Both the position numbers and the translations under genes were made by a program. Under the pieces are notes generated by a model. It was not told where the DNA came from. It saw nothing but the letters and a program-made list of their open reading frames with translations, and made no database searches. Of a stretch of 41,198 bases of DNA, positions 24,338 to 31,467 are shown one piece after another. The DNA comes from Streptomyces sp. DvalAA-14 (GTDB taxonomy: Bacteria > Actinomycetota > Actinomycetes > Streptomycetales > Streptomycetaceae), in contig NZ_FMCH01000140.1 of NCBI RefSeq assembly GCF_900091855.1, positions 1-41,198 on the forward strand. The letters run 5' to 3'. Numbering within the stretch: the stretch's first letter is position 1; each line of letters opens with the position of its first letter.

Positions 24338-24560
24338 GCGTCCCGCAGGGCCGCGGGGAACTGCGCGCCAAGCCACCCACCGGCGGGCACACGGCTAATG
24401 GTCGAAGGGACGACGGTGCGACCCCGCAGGGGCGCGGGGAACTGCGCGCCAAGCCACCCACCGGCCGGCAGACGGCTAATGGTCGAAGGGACGACGGTGC
24501 GACCCCGCAGGGGGGCGCGGGGAACTGCGCGATCAGCCACCCACCGGCCGGCGGACGGCC
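24338..24560. repeat. Three-copy intergenic repeat array, 81-bp period
   Basis: Three copies of an 81-bp unit contain the core CCCGCAGGGGCGCGGGGAAC followed by TGCGCG; the cores start at about 24341, 24421 and 24501, and copy 3 has extra G residues. The core folds as CCCGC/GCGGG. The same core occurs once at 35101 and four times, inverted, at 37981-38223. The stretch 24301-24638 between the secreted protein and VanZ holds nothing else I can support. Confidence 0.85.
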
Positions 24561-24638
24561 CACCGCCGAAGCAACCATGGCGCGGCCCCGCCGCAGAGCC
24601 CCGGGCCGTGCCCGGCTACAGCCCCGGGCCGTGCCCGG

Positions 24639-25127
24639 CTACGGCGCGAGCCCCGCCGTCGCCCGCTGCCGGGGCGGCAGCCCCGTCAAGGCGTCCTCGC
24701 GGCGCCGCAACCGGCGCCGGACCGGCGGCACCACCAGCAAGTGGGCCAGCGCCGCCCCGAGCGTATTGAGCAGCAGCGCGTCCACGTCGAAGAGCTGTCC
24801 CGGCACCAGGGTCTGGGTGAACTCCAGCGAGAGCGACACCATCAGCGCCGCGAAGACCGTACGGGCGAAGGAGGCGAATCCGGAGGCGCGAATCCGGCCG
24901 CCCGCCATCGGCAGCAGCACCCCGAGCGGCGCCAGCAGCGCGAGCCCCGCGCCGATGCGCCGGGCCGCCTCGGCGGCCCCCATGCCCAGGTCCGCCCGGA
25001 TCGTGCCCAGCGGGCGCAGATTGGGCGCCGGCACCCAGGCGACGTAGTGCGGCCGGAGCAGCATCCAGCCGATGAACGCCAGATATGCGGCGGTCAGCAG
25101 CAGCCCGGCCGCGCGCACCCTGATCAT
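24639..25127 (-). CDS. VanZ-like membrane protein
   Basis: 162 residues from ATG 25127 (MIRVRAAGLLLTAAYLAFIG). There are four hydrophobic segments, and the VanZ hallmark SLEFTQTLVPGQLFDVDALLLNTLGAALAHLL sits in the C-terminal half (quoted here as two parts: SLEFTQTLVPGQ and DVDALLLNTLGAALA). VanZ relatives can lower teicoplanin susceptibility, but most are of unknown role. The frame continues to 25169, yet a -35-like TTGACA (25155-25150) lies inside that extension, which supports the shorter start. It is leftward, like the AfsQ block, but separated from it by 128 bases. Confidence 0.85.
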   Translation of the reverse strand: MIRVRAAGLLLTAAYLAFIGWMLLRPHYVAWVPAPNLRPLGTIRADLGMGAAEAARRIGAGLALLAPLGVLLPMAGGRIRASGFASFARTVFAALMVSLSLEFTQTLVPGQLFDVDALLLNTLGAALAHLLVVPPVRRRLRRREDALTGLPPRQRATAGLAP

Positions 25128-25255
25128 GGAGCCATCGTGCCGCACGCTGTCAAGGACGCCACACCCCACCCCACGGTTCCCGCCCGAACGGAATCCACCC
25201 TTCCGCCGGGGGTCGGCTCAGCCGCCCGGCGCAATGGTTCCGCCCGCCGGGCGGT

Positions 25256-25975
25256 TCAGCGCACCACCGAGCCCGCGGTGTCCGCCGCTTCCGGCCGGGT
25301 GCGCAGGTCGTCGGTGCAGGTGTAGCGGCGCAGGGCGCCCGAGCCCGCCGAGCCCAGCACCACCGAGTGGTCGGGGGCGGTCGTCTTGTCGGCGGTGAGC
25401 GTGCAGACGATCTGCGCCAGCGCGAAGGAGGGCAGTTCGTCCACCGGCTCGTTGAGCCGCAACGCGCCCTTGGGGGATCCGGGCGGCGGCGGCAGCAGGT
25501 ACAGACTGCCCGGCACCTCGGTGGAGAAGCCCGCCTTGGTCTCCTCGGCCGCCGGACCGATCTGCAGCTGCGCGATCAGTTCCTGCGCGAAGGTGTCCCG
25601 GCCGGCCCGCCCGTCGGGCAGTGCCACCGCGCGGGTGACCGCGGCGATCTGCGTACTGCACACCAGGTAGACCTGTTGCAGAACGGTCCCGGCCGAGGGC
25701 GCGGACGGCGCCTTGGGCGGGGCGCAGGCCACCCGGGAGGGCGCCGGCCCGGCGTCCACCGGCACGGAGGTGCTCCGGATCCCGCAGCCGCTCAGCAGCG
25801 CCGTGCCCACCAGCAGCAGCGCGACCGCCCACCGGCGCCCCGCGCGGCTCCGACCGAGCCCCGCGCCCGGGTTTCCGAGCGCCCGGCCCCTGTTTCGGCG
25901 GCCCGTGACCGTATACGGCCGCCCGGCGCCCGCTCGCCCCGTGCCACCCCCGGGTGGGCGCACCGCGGCCTTCAT
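25256..25975 (-). CDS. AfsQ-linked lipoprotein
   Basis: 239 residues. An unusually long basic N-terminal region (about 48 residues) precedes a hydrophobic stretch AVALLLVGTALLSGC, whose Cys near residue 64 fits a lipobox; the true signal may therefore begin internally. The exported part has three further Cys residues (VACAP, LVCST, VCTL, YTC) and short LNEPVDELPS-type segments resembling GerMN-like lipoproteins, without a certain domain call. Its ATG overlaps the AfsQ2 stop (ATGA), so it is translated with the kinase. By position it equals the lipoprotein gene next to afsQ2 in S. coelicolor; a modulating role on the sensor is inference. Confidence 0.85.
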   Translation of the reverse strand: MKAAVRPPGGGTGRAGAGRPYTVTGRRNRGRALGNPGAGLGRSRAGRRWAVALLLVGTALLSGCGIRSTSVPVDAGPAPSRVACAPPKAPSAPSAGTVLQQVYLVCSTQIAAVTRAVALPDGRAGRDTFAQELIAQLQIGPAAEETKAGFSTEVPGSLYLLPPPPGSPKGALRLNEPVDELPSFALAQIVCTLTADKTTAPDHSVVLGSAGSGALRRYTCTDDLRTRPEAADTAGSVVR

Positions 25976-27486
25976 ATCGCCTCCCCGGCCGGGCCGGCCG
26001 CCGGGTCGTCGTCGTCCGCGCCGTCGCCCTCGCTCGGCCGCACCGGCAGCCGCAGGGTGAAGACGGCGCCGCCCTCGGGAGCGTTGGCGGCGCTGATGTC
26101 ACCGCCGTGGATGTGCGCGTTCTCCAGCGCGATCGACAGTCCCAGGCCGCTGCCCTCGGAGCGGGCCCGGGAGGCGTCGGCCTTGAAGAAGCGGTCGAAG
26201 ACGTGGGGCAGGACGTCGTCGGGGATGCCCGGGCCGTGGTCGGAGACCGCGATGACGATCTGCCCGCCTTGCCGCTGCAGCGTGACGCGGACCGGGGAAC
26301 CGCCGTGCTTGAGCGCGTTGCCGATCAGATTCGCCATGATCACATCGAGGCGGCGCGGGTCCAGGGTGGCCAGTACGCCCCGGGGCGCGTCCAGCTCCAC
26401 CGAGTCCACCCAGGCCCGCGCGTCCATGCACGCGTAGATCATGTCGGCCACGTCGACCTCGTCCACCCGCAGCTTCGCGGTCCCCGCGTCGAAGCGGGTC
26501 ACCTCCATCAGCGTCTCCACCAGTTCGTTCAGCCGTCGGGTCTCGCTGACCACCAGCCGTACGGCGGGCGCGATCATCGGATCGAGCGCGTCGGCCTCGT
26601 CCTCCAGCACGTCGGTGACCGCGGTGATCGCGGTCAGCGGGGTCCGCAGCTCGTGCGACATGTCGGCCACGAAGCGGCGACTGGCGGACTCGCGGGCGCT
26701 CAACTCCTCCACCCGGGACTCCAGCGCCTCGGCCGCGTTGTTGAAGGTCCGCGACATCTCGGCCAGCTCGTCGGTGCCGGACACCTTCAGCCGGGTGTCC
26801 AGATGCCCTTCGCCGAGCCGCTGCGCCGCCTCGCCCAGCCGCCGTACCGGCCGCAGCACCGCGGAGCCGGCCGCCTGCGCCAGCAGTGCCGCGCCGATCA
26901 GTGCCAGCAGTGTGGCGATCCCCAGCGACCAGGCCAGCGAGTTGAGGTCCTTGCGTTCCGCGTCGAGCGACTTGAGCATGTAGCCGGTCGCCCCGGCGCC
27001 GTTGATCCGCGCGCCCGCCACCAGGTAGGGGTGGCTCTGCAGCGAGATCCGCTCCCAGTGCAGGTGGTAGTCACCGTCCGTGTGCACGGTGTTGACCGCC
27101 CGCTGCAGCGACTTCGGCACGTCGTCGAGGGTGAACACGTCCCGGTCCGACGGCACCGCGCACTGGCCCTTGTCCGGCGTGGTGTCGATCAGCACCACCT
27201 GATACGTGTCCGGGCCGCCGATCCGGTTGGCCGCCGTGGCCAGCGACGCGCAGGTCGGCTGCACCGGCAGCGAGGCCGCGTTGCGCTGCAGCGAGTCGCT
27301 GAAGTCGGTGAGCGTGCTGTTCTGGGCCCGGGTCAGCACCGCGTCGCGGTTGAGCCAGTAGGCGATGCCCGACACCGCGACCGCGGCGGTCAGCGCCACC
27401 AGCGCGAACACCGCCACCAGCCGCAGCCGCAGGCTGGTCGTCCAGCGGAACAGCCCGGCCAGCCGGCGCAGACGATCAGCGGTCAC
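25972..27486 (-). CDS. afsQ2: Sensor histidine kinase AfsQ2
   Basis: 504 residues. Membrane segment at about 20-43, extracytoplasmic sensor of about 150 residues with two Cys (QPTCASL, KGQCAVP), a second membrane segment near 190-215, HAMP linker, HisKA with FVADMSHELRTPLTAI (phospho-His about 277), and HATPase with ANLIGNALKHG (N box), SDHGPGIPDD (G1) and GSGLGLSI (G2). It phosphorylates AfsQ1, and the pair influences antibiotic production and nitrogen response in S. coelicolor. GTG 27486 overlaps the TGA of afsQ1. The leftward operon order is afsQ1-afsQ2-lipoprotein. Confidence 0.95.
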   Translation of the reverse strand: MTADRLRRLAGLFRWTTSLRLRLVAVFALVALTAAVAVSGIAYWLNRDAVLTRAQNSTLTDFSDSLQRNAASLPVQPTCASLATAANRIGGPDTYQVVLIDTTPDKGQCAVPSDRDVFTLDDVPKSLQRAVNTVHTDGDYHLHWERISLQSHPYLVAGARINGAGATGYMLKSLDAERKDLNSLAWSLGIATLLALIGAALLAQAAGSAVLRPVRRLGEAAQRLGEGHLDTRLKVSGTDELAEMSRTFNNAAEALESRVEELSARESASRRFVADMSHELRTPLTAITAVTDVLEDEADALDPMIAPAVRLVVSETRRLNELVETLMEVTRFDAGTAKLRVDEVDVADMIYACMDARAWVDSVELDAPRGVLATLDPRRLDVIMANLIGNALKHGGSPVRVTLQRQGGQIVIAVSDHGPGIPDDVLPHVFDRFFKADASRARSEGSGLGLSIALENAHIHGGDISAANAPEGGAVFTLRLPVRPSEGDGADDDDPAAGPAGEAI

Positions 27487-28169
27487 TGAGGCGTGTCCAA
27501 CCGGTATCCGACCCCGCGCACGGTCCGGATCAGGGTCGGCGACGACGGCACATCCTCGATCTTGGCGCGCAGCCGCTGCACGCAGGCGTCCACCAGCCGG
27601 GAGTCGCCCAGGTAGTCGTGCTCCCAGACCAGCCGCAGCAGCTGCTGCCGGGACAGCGCCTGGCCGGGTCGCCGGCTCAGCTCCAGCAGCAGCTTCAGCT
27701 CGGTGGGCGTCAGCTGCAGGTCTTCGCCGTCCTTCGTCACGGTCATCGCGTTGCGGTCGATGACGATCGCCCCGAACGCCGAGGAGTCGGTGCTGTCCCG
27801 CTCGCCGCGCCGCAGCACCGCGCGGATCCGGGCGTCGAGCACCCGCGGCTGCACCGGCTTGATGACGTAGTCGTCGGCGCCCGACTCCAGGCCGACCACC
27901 ACGTCGATGTCGTCGCTGCGCGCGGTCAGCAGGATGATCGGCAGCTGGTCGGTGCGGCGGATGCGCCGGCACACCTCGAAGCCGTCGATGCCGGGCAGCA
28001 TCACATCGAGCACGATCAGGTCGGGGCGCTGCTCCTTGAGCAGGAGCAGGCCGTCCTCGCCGGTCGCCGCCGACACCACACGGTGACCCTGACGCGACAG
28101 GCCGAGTTCAAGTCCGGTGCGGATGGCGTCGTCATCCTCGATCAGCAACAGGAAAGGCACGCTCGCCAT
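27483..28169 (-). CDS. afsQ1: Response regulator AfsQ1 (OmpR/PhoB type)
   Basis: 228 residues. The receiver domain 4-120 has acidic residues EDDD (11-14), phospho-acceptor Asp55 in LIVLDVMLPG, Thr in LLTARS and Lys in YVIKPVQ. The winged-helix DNA-binding domain (about 130-226) has LTPTELKLLLELSR and RTVRGVGYRLD. The sequence is very close to what I recall of S. coelicolor AfsQ1. Its documented consensus is GTnAC-N6-GTnAC, and a perfect copy is found 106 bases upstream of this start (28275-28290), toward sigQ. The ATG is preceded by a short region facing the divergent sigQ. Confidence 0.96.
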   Translation of the reverse strand: MASVPFLLLIEDDDAIRTGLELGLSRQGHRVVSAATGEDGLLLLKEQRPDLIVLDVMLPGIDGFEVCRRIRRTDQLPIILLTARSDDIDVVVGLESGADDYVIKPVQPRVLDARIRAVLRRGERDSTDSSAFGAIVIDRNAMTVTKDGEDLQLTPTELKLLLELSRRPGQALSRQQLLRLVWEHDYLGDSRLVDACVQRLRAKIEDVPSSPTLIRTVRGVGYRLDTPQ

Positions 28170-28274
28170 TGTTGCCTACCCCTGGAGGCGGATGAACCCT
28201 GCGCCCGTCGCGGGTCCGTCCCGGGAGCTCACGGGCGTCCCGAGCCGGGACGCCGGTCCGCACCGGGCTGCTCT

Positions 28275-28290
28275 GTGACGTGTCTGTGAC
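28275..28290. promoter_or_regulatory. AfsQ1 binding site in the afsQ1-sigQ intergenic region
   Basis: GTGACGTGTCTGTGAC reads GTGAC-N6-GTGAC, a perfect fit to the published AfsQ1 consensus GTnAC-N6-GTnAC. It is 121 bases upstream of sigQ and 106 upstream of afsQ1, suited to direct control of sigQ and possible autoregulation. Confidence 0.85.
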
Positions 28291-28410
28291 ACTCGGCGGA
28301 CAGTGCGATGAAACTGGCCCGGCAGTCTTGTGCCCATCGAAGCGCCGCCCACCGCACAACGGTTGCGACGCCGAGGAAGACGCTGAAGGTTCCATGACGG
28401 GGGCGGGAAA

Positions 28411-29208
28411 ATGAGCACACTGCACAGCACCACCGATTCCGCGGTCCACCCCGTGCCTTCCTGCCCCCCCGGCAGGACCGCCGAGATGTCCGGTGCCGCG
28501 AGCGGACGGGGGTACGTTCGCGGCACCGGACGCACCACGACCCCGCACCTGGTGCCGCGCCAGCGGATGGCCTACATCACACCGGTGGCCACGCCGGCCG
28601 ACGACACCGCGGACCGCGCGCTGCCGGCCGACGGCACCGACCTGACCGGGCGCGACCGCGAGCAGGCCGAAGCCAAGCGCGCCGAGGCCGAGGCGGCCTT
28701 CACCGCCTACGTCCAGGAGCGCCGGGCCTCTCTCTACGCGACCGCCTACCACCTGACCGGTGACCGGTTCGCGGCCGAGGACCTGCTGCAGAGCGCGCTG
28801 TTCTCCACCTACCGGGCATGGGACCGGATCAGCGACAAGGCGGCGGTCGGCGGCTACCTGCGCCGGACCATGACGAATCTGCACATCAGCGCCTGGCGTC
28901 GGCGCAAGCTCAGCGAGTACCCGACCGAGGAGCTGCCCGAGACGGTGGGGGACACCGACGAGATGGGCGGCACCGAACTGCGCGCGGTGCTCTGGCAGGC
29001 GCTGGCCCGGCTGCCCGAACAGCAGCGGACGATGCTGGTGCTGCGCTACTACGAGGGCCGTACCGACCCGGAGATCGCCGAGATACTCGGGATCAGCGTC
29101 GGCACCGTGAAGAGCAGCATCTGGCGCTCGCTGCGCCGGATGCGCGAGGACCAGGCGCTGAGCTTCGGCCGCGACGAGGAAGCGGCGTTCGGCGAGCTGG
29201 TCGCGTAA
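28411..29208 (+). CDS. sigQ: ECF sigma factor SigQ
   Basis: 265 residues. A polar N-terminal extension of about 90 residues precedes region 2 (FTAYVQERRASLYATAYHLTGD, then AAEDLLQSALFSTYRAW; about 91-137, quoted in part) and region 4 (LPEQQRTMLVLRYYEG and GISVGTVKSSIWRSLRRMR; about 205-248). It belongs to the SigE-type 'SigE family' ECF group of actinomycetes. It is divergent from afsQ1, with the AfsQ1 site between them, which matches the known AfsQ1-dependence of sigQ. The ATG at 28411 is supported by conservation of the MSTLHST start as I recall it in Streptomyces; internal ATGs at 28486 and 28567 are less likely. A classical terminator follows. Confidence 0.93.
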   Translation: MSTLHSTTDSAVHPVPSCPPGRTAEMSGAASGRGYVRGTGRTTTPHLVPRQRMAYITPVATPADDTADRALPADGTDLTGRDREQAEAKRAEAEAAFTAYVQERRASLYATAYHLTGDRFAAEDLLQSALFSTYRAWDRISDKAAVGGYLRRTMTNLHISAWRRRKLSEYPTEELPETVGDTDEMGGTELRAVLWQALARLPEQQRTMLVLRYYEGRTDPEIAEILGISVGTVKSSIWRSLRRMREDQALSFGRDEEAAFGELVA

Positions 29209-29250
29209 CAGAGACTTTCCGGCCGGGGGTGCGAGTGGGGGAAGGGGGGA

Positions 29251-29290
29251 GCGGGGCCGGACGGCGAGGGGGAAACCGTCCGGCCCCGCT
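29251..29290 (+). terminator. Rho-independent terminator of sigQ
   Basis: GCGGGGCCGGACGG (29251-29264), an 11-nt loop and its perfect complement (29276-29289), then TTTTGTGGCTTTTG. This is the only hairpin in the window with a real T-tract. Confidence 0.9.
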
Positions 29291-29367
29291 TTTGTGGCTT
29301 TTGTGCCCGCGGCCCCGTCGGCGCAGCCCGTTCACCACCGGCGTTCAGCGCCCGGGCGTTGAGGCCT

Positions 29368-30012
29368 TCAGGCGTCCACGGGCACCGGATCCGCGGCCGC
29401 CGCGCGGGCCGGCCGCGTCGTCGCCAGCGCGGCGATACGGTCCCGGGCCTCGCCCTGACCGCACGGGCGGCAGCCGAGCGCCACCTGCCGGGCCACGATG
29501 CCGCGTTCGGCCCGCAGCAGGTGCCAGCCGCGCCGGATCAGGAACGGCACCGACTTGCGGCCCTCGCGCAGATCACGCACGAAGCGGCGCCAGGCGGTGG
29601 TGGTGGGCCGGCCGCGCAGGCACAGCGCGTCGGCGAGCAGACCCAGCTCCCGGCAGCGGCCGGCGATCTCGGCGGCGAAGATGCCCTCGGCGACGAACAG
29701 CGGCGCCCCGCCCAGATCGAGGCGGGCGCGGCCGGTCGCGGCGCTGGCCGCGATGTCGTAGACCGGGGTGTCGGCGGCGCCCTGGGCGCACAGCTCGGCG
29801 AGTGCCGCGACGGCTGCCTCGGCGTTCCACGACGCGGGTGCGTCCCAGTCCACCGCGCCGGAGCCGGGCAGGGTCGGCAGCGTCGGATCGCCCGCGTCCT
29901 TGTAGAAGTCGTCGAGGACGAGCACGGGCAGACCGCAGCGCGCGGCGAGCGACGACTTACCGGAGCCGGACGGACCGGCCAGCAGGACCACGTGGGCAAA
30001 GGATGAACTCAC
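29368..30012 (-). CDS. Uridine-kinase-like P-loop protein
   Basis: 214 residues. Walker A GPSGSGKSS at about 13-21, the lid/phosphate-acceptor segment VLVLDDFYKDAGDPTLP and the later ALVAEGIFAAE region (LFVAEGIFAAE) resemble uridine kinase/phosphoribulokinase-type NTPases. GTG 30012 was chosen, with GGGAG about 11 bases upstream; a longer start at 30063 adds an unlikely leader. It may phosphorylate a nucleoside or related small molecule, in keeping with the nucleoside genes around it, but the substrate is unproven. It is divergent from the small secreted protein gene. Confidence 0.82.
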   Translation of the reverse strand: MSSSFAHVVLLAGPSGSGKSSLAARCGLPVLVLDDFYKDAGDPTLPTLPGSGAVDWDAPASWNAEAAVAALAELCAQGAADTPVYDIAASAATGRARLDLGGAPLFVAEGIFAAEIAGRCRELGLLADALCLRGRPTTTAWRRFVRDLREGRKSVPFLIRRGWHLLRAERGIVARQVALGCRPCGQGEARDRIAALATTRPARAAAADPVPVDA

Positions 30013-30070
30013 GGAAAACCATTCTCCCGCACGACCCGCCCCCGGCACGACCCGCGGGTGCAACTACCCC

Positions 30071-30091
30071 ACGTGATCATTACGTTACTCT
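30071..30091 (+). promoter_or_regulatory. Putative promoter/operator of the second small secreted protein
   Basis: ACGTGATCATTACGT (30071-30085) is an imperfect palindrome (12 of 15 symmetric positions) that abuts a -10-like TACTCT (30086-30091). The ATG at 30099 follows seven bases later, so the message may be leaderless. Confidence 0.45.
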
Positions 30092-30098
30092 GTGCTGC

Positions 30099-30494
30099 AT
30101 GCCTTCGCTCCGTACACGCACCGCACTCGTCCTGACCGCCACCGCGGCGGTGGCCGCCCTCCCGGCCGTCGCCGCCGTCGCCGCGTCGTCCGGCCCGCTG
30201 CCCGCTGCCGCCGACGCGCTGCCGACCTCCACGGTGACCGACGCGCTGCCCGCCCAGGCGCTCCCCACCCAGTACGTCACCGGCGCCCTCGGCTACGGCA
30301 TCGCCGCGGTCCGCGACCTGCGCATCGATCCCCTGTCGAACACCGGCGTCGACCCGCTGACCAACGGAGTCGGCTCCCAGATCGCGGACTTCCGCCCGGT
30401 CTCCACCACCGCGGCCACCGCCCCGATCACCAACGGCGGCTCCCTGGGCACGCTCCCGCTGGTGGGACCGCTGACGGGGCTGCTGCCGCACTGA
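30099..30494 (+). CDS. Small secreted protein, Leu/Thr/Pro-rich
   Basis: 131 residues. Signal peptide MPSLRTRTALVLTATAAVAA... with a likely cleavage near AVAAS (about residue 29). The mature part is uncharged and Cys-free, rich in Ala, Leu, Thr and Pro (PTSTVTDALPAQALPTQYV), and ends GTLPLVGPLTGLLPH. The style resembles the 108-residue protein at 23974, though I could not align them beyond the LPL/GG phrases. Similar exported peptides are common in Streptomyces and mostly undescribed. It is closed by a hairpin at 30495-30515. Confidence 0.72.
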   Translation: MPSLRTRTALVLTATAAVAALPAVAAVAASSGPLPAAADALPTSTVTDALPAQALPTQYVTGALGYGIAAVRDLRIDPLSNTGVDPLTNGVGSQIADFRPVSTTAATAPITNGGSLGTLPLVGPLTGLLPH

Positions 30495-30515
30495 CCGGGG
30501 GCCGGTCGCCCCCGG
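30495..30515. terminator. Hairpin between convergent genes
   Basis: CCGGGGGC (30495-30502), loop CGGTC, GCCCCCGG (30508-30515): an 8-bp perfect stem right after the stop of the secreted protein gene and 20 bases from the ALDH-like stop. Confidence 0.6.
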
Positions 30516-30534
30516 CGGTCCGCTGTCCCCGGCG

Positions 30535-31467
30535 CTACACCCCGATCGGGTGCCACACCGTCTTCGTCTCCAGCCACGCCGTCAGCCGGCCCGTGCCGGG
30601 ATCGGCGGTCCAGTCCTCGGCGGGGGACGGGCGGCGGACGCGTTTGAGGTTGTCCGCGGCGGCCCGCTCCAGCTCCACGGCCAGCTCGCCGGCCGCCCCC
30701 GTGAGGTCGAGGGCGTTGACGTCCTGGTGGGCGGCCAGCGGGGCGGCGAGCTCGGCGGTACGGCCGGACAGGATGTTGACCACGCCGGCCGGGACGTCGG
30801 AGGTGGCCAGTACCTCACCGAGGGACAGGGCGGGCAGCGGCGCGCGCTCGGCGGCCACCAGGACGGCGGTGTTGCCGGTGGCGATCACCGGGGCCAGCAC
30901 CGAGATCAGCCCGAGGAACGACGAGTCCTGCGGGGCCAGGACGGCGACGACGCCGGTCGGCTCGGGCGTGGACAAGTTGAAGTAGGGGCCGGCCACCGGA
31001 TTGGCGCCGCCCGCCACTTGGGCGATCTTGTCGGTCCAGCCCGCGTACCAGACCCAGCGGTCCACCGCCGCGTCCACCAGGGCCGACGCCTTGCCCTTGG
31101 ACAGCCCCTCCGCGCCGGCGACCTCGCGGGCGAACTGCTCGCGGCGCCCCTCCAGCATCTCCGCGACCCGGTAGAGGACCTGGCCGCGGTTGTAGGCGGT
31201 GGCGCCCGACCAGCCCGGCACCGCCTTGCGGGCGGCCACCACCGCGTCCCGTGCGTCCTTGCGCGACGACAGCGGGGCGTTGGCCAGCCAGTCACCGCTC
31301 TTGGAGTCCGTCACCTCGTACACCCGGCCGCTCTCGGAGCGGGGGAACTTTCCCCCGACGTACAGCTTGTAGGTCTTGAACACGCTCAGCCGCGTGACGT
31401 CCTGCTTGGCGCCGTCGTGCTTGGCGCTGTCGTGCTTGGCGCTGTCGTGCTTGGCGTTGTCAGACAT
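30535..31467 (-). CDS. Truncated aldehyde-dehydrogenase-like protein, probable pseudoenzyme
   Basis: 310 residues against about 480 for a full ALDH. Residues about 30-240 follow the ALDH coenzyme-domain pattern (YKLYVGGKFPRSESGR, GWSGATAYNRGQVLYRVAEML, TGVVAVLAPQDSS), but the catalytic Glu loop (ELGGK) and the Cys loop are absent, so oxidation seems impossible. The N-terminus is made of DSAKH pentapeptide repeats from a 15-bp tandem DNA repeat. Its start overlaps the full ALDH stop by 8 bases, so the two are co-translated downstream of deoC. It may be a partner subunit or scaffold. That the short form is recurrent in Streptomyces next to the full ALDH is recall, not verified. Confidence 0.85.
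   Translation of the reverse strand: MSDNAKHDSAKHDSAKHDGAKQDVTRLSVFKTYKLYVGGKFPRSESGRVYEVTDSKSGDWLANAPLSSRKDARDAVVAARKAVPGWSGATAYNRGQVLYRVAEMLEGRREQFAREVAGAEGLSKGKASALVDAAVDRWVWYAGWTDKIAQVAGGANPVAGPYFNLSTPEPTGVVAVLAPQDSSFLGLISVLAPVIATGNTAVLVAAERAPLPALSLGEVLATSDVPAGVVNILSGRTAELAAPLAAHQDVNALDLTGAAGELAVELERAAADNLKRVRRPSPAEDWTADPGTGRLTAWLETKTVWHPIGV
31402..31462 (-). repeat. 15-bp tandem repeat coding DSAKH units
   Basis: About four units of 15 bp (GTCGTGCTTGGCGCT on the plus strand), the outer ones imperfect, encode the repeated peptide DSAKH at the N-terminus of the ALDH-like protein. The copy number is likely unstable. Confidence 0.8.

Noticed and set aside
24338..24560. Possible CRISPR array
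   Set aside because: Whole 81-bp units are repeated including the would-be spacers, there are no cas genes, and the same core occurs elsewhere as single copies.
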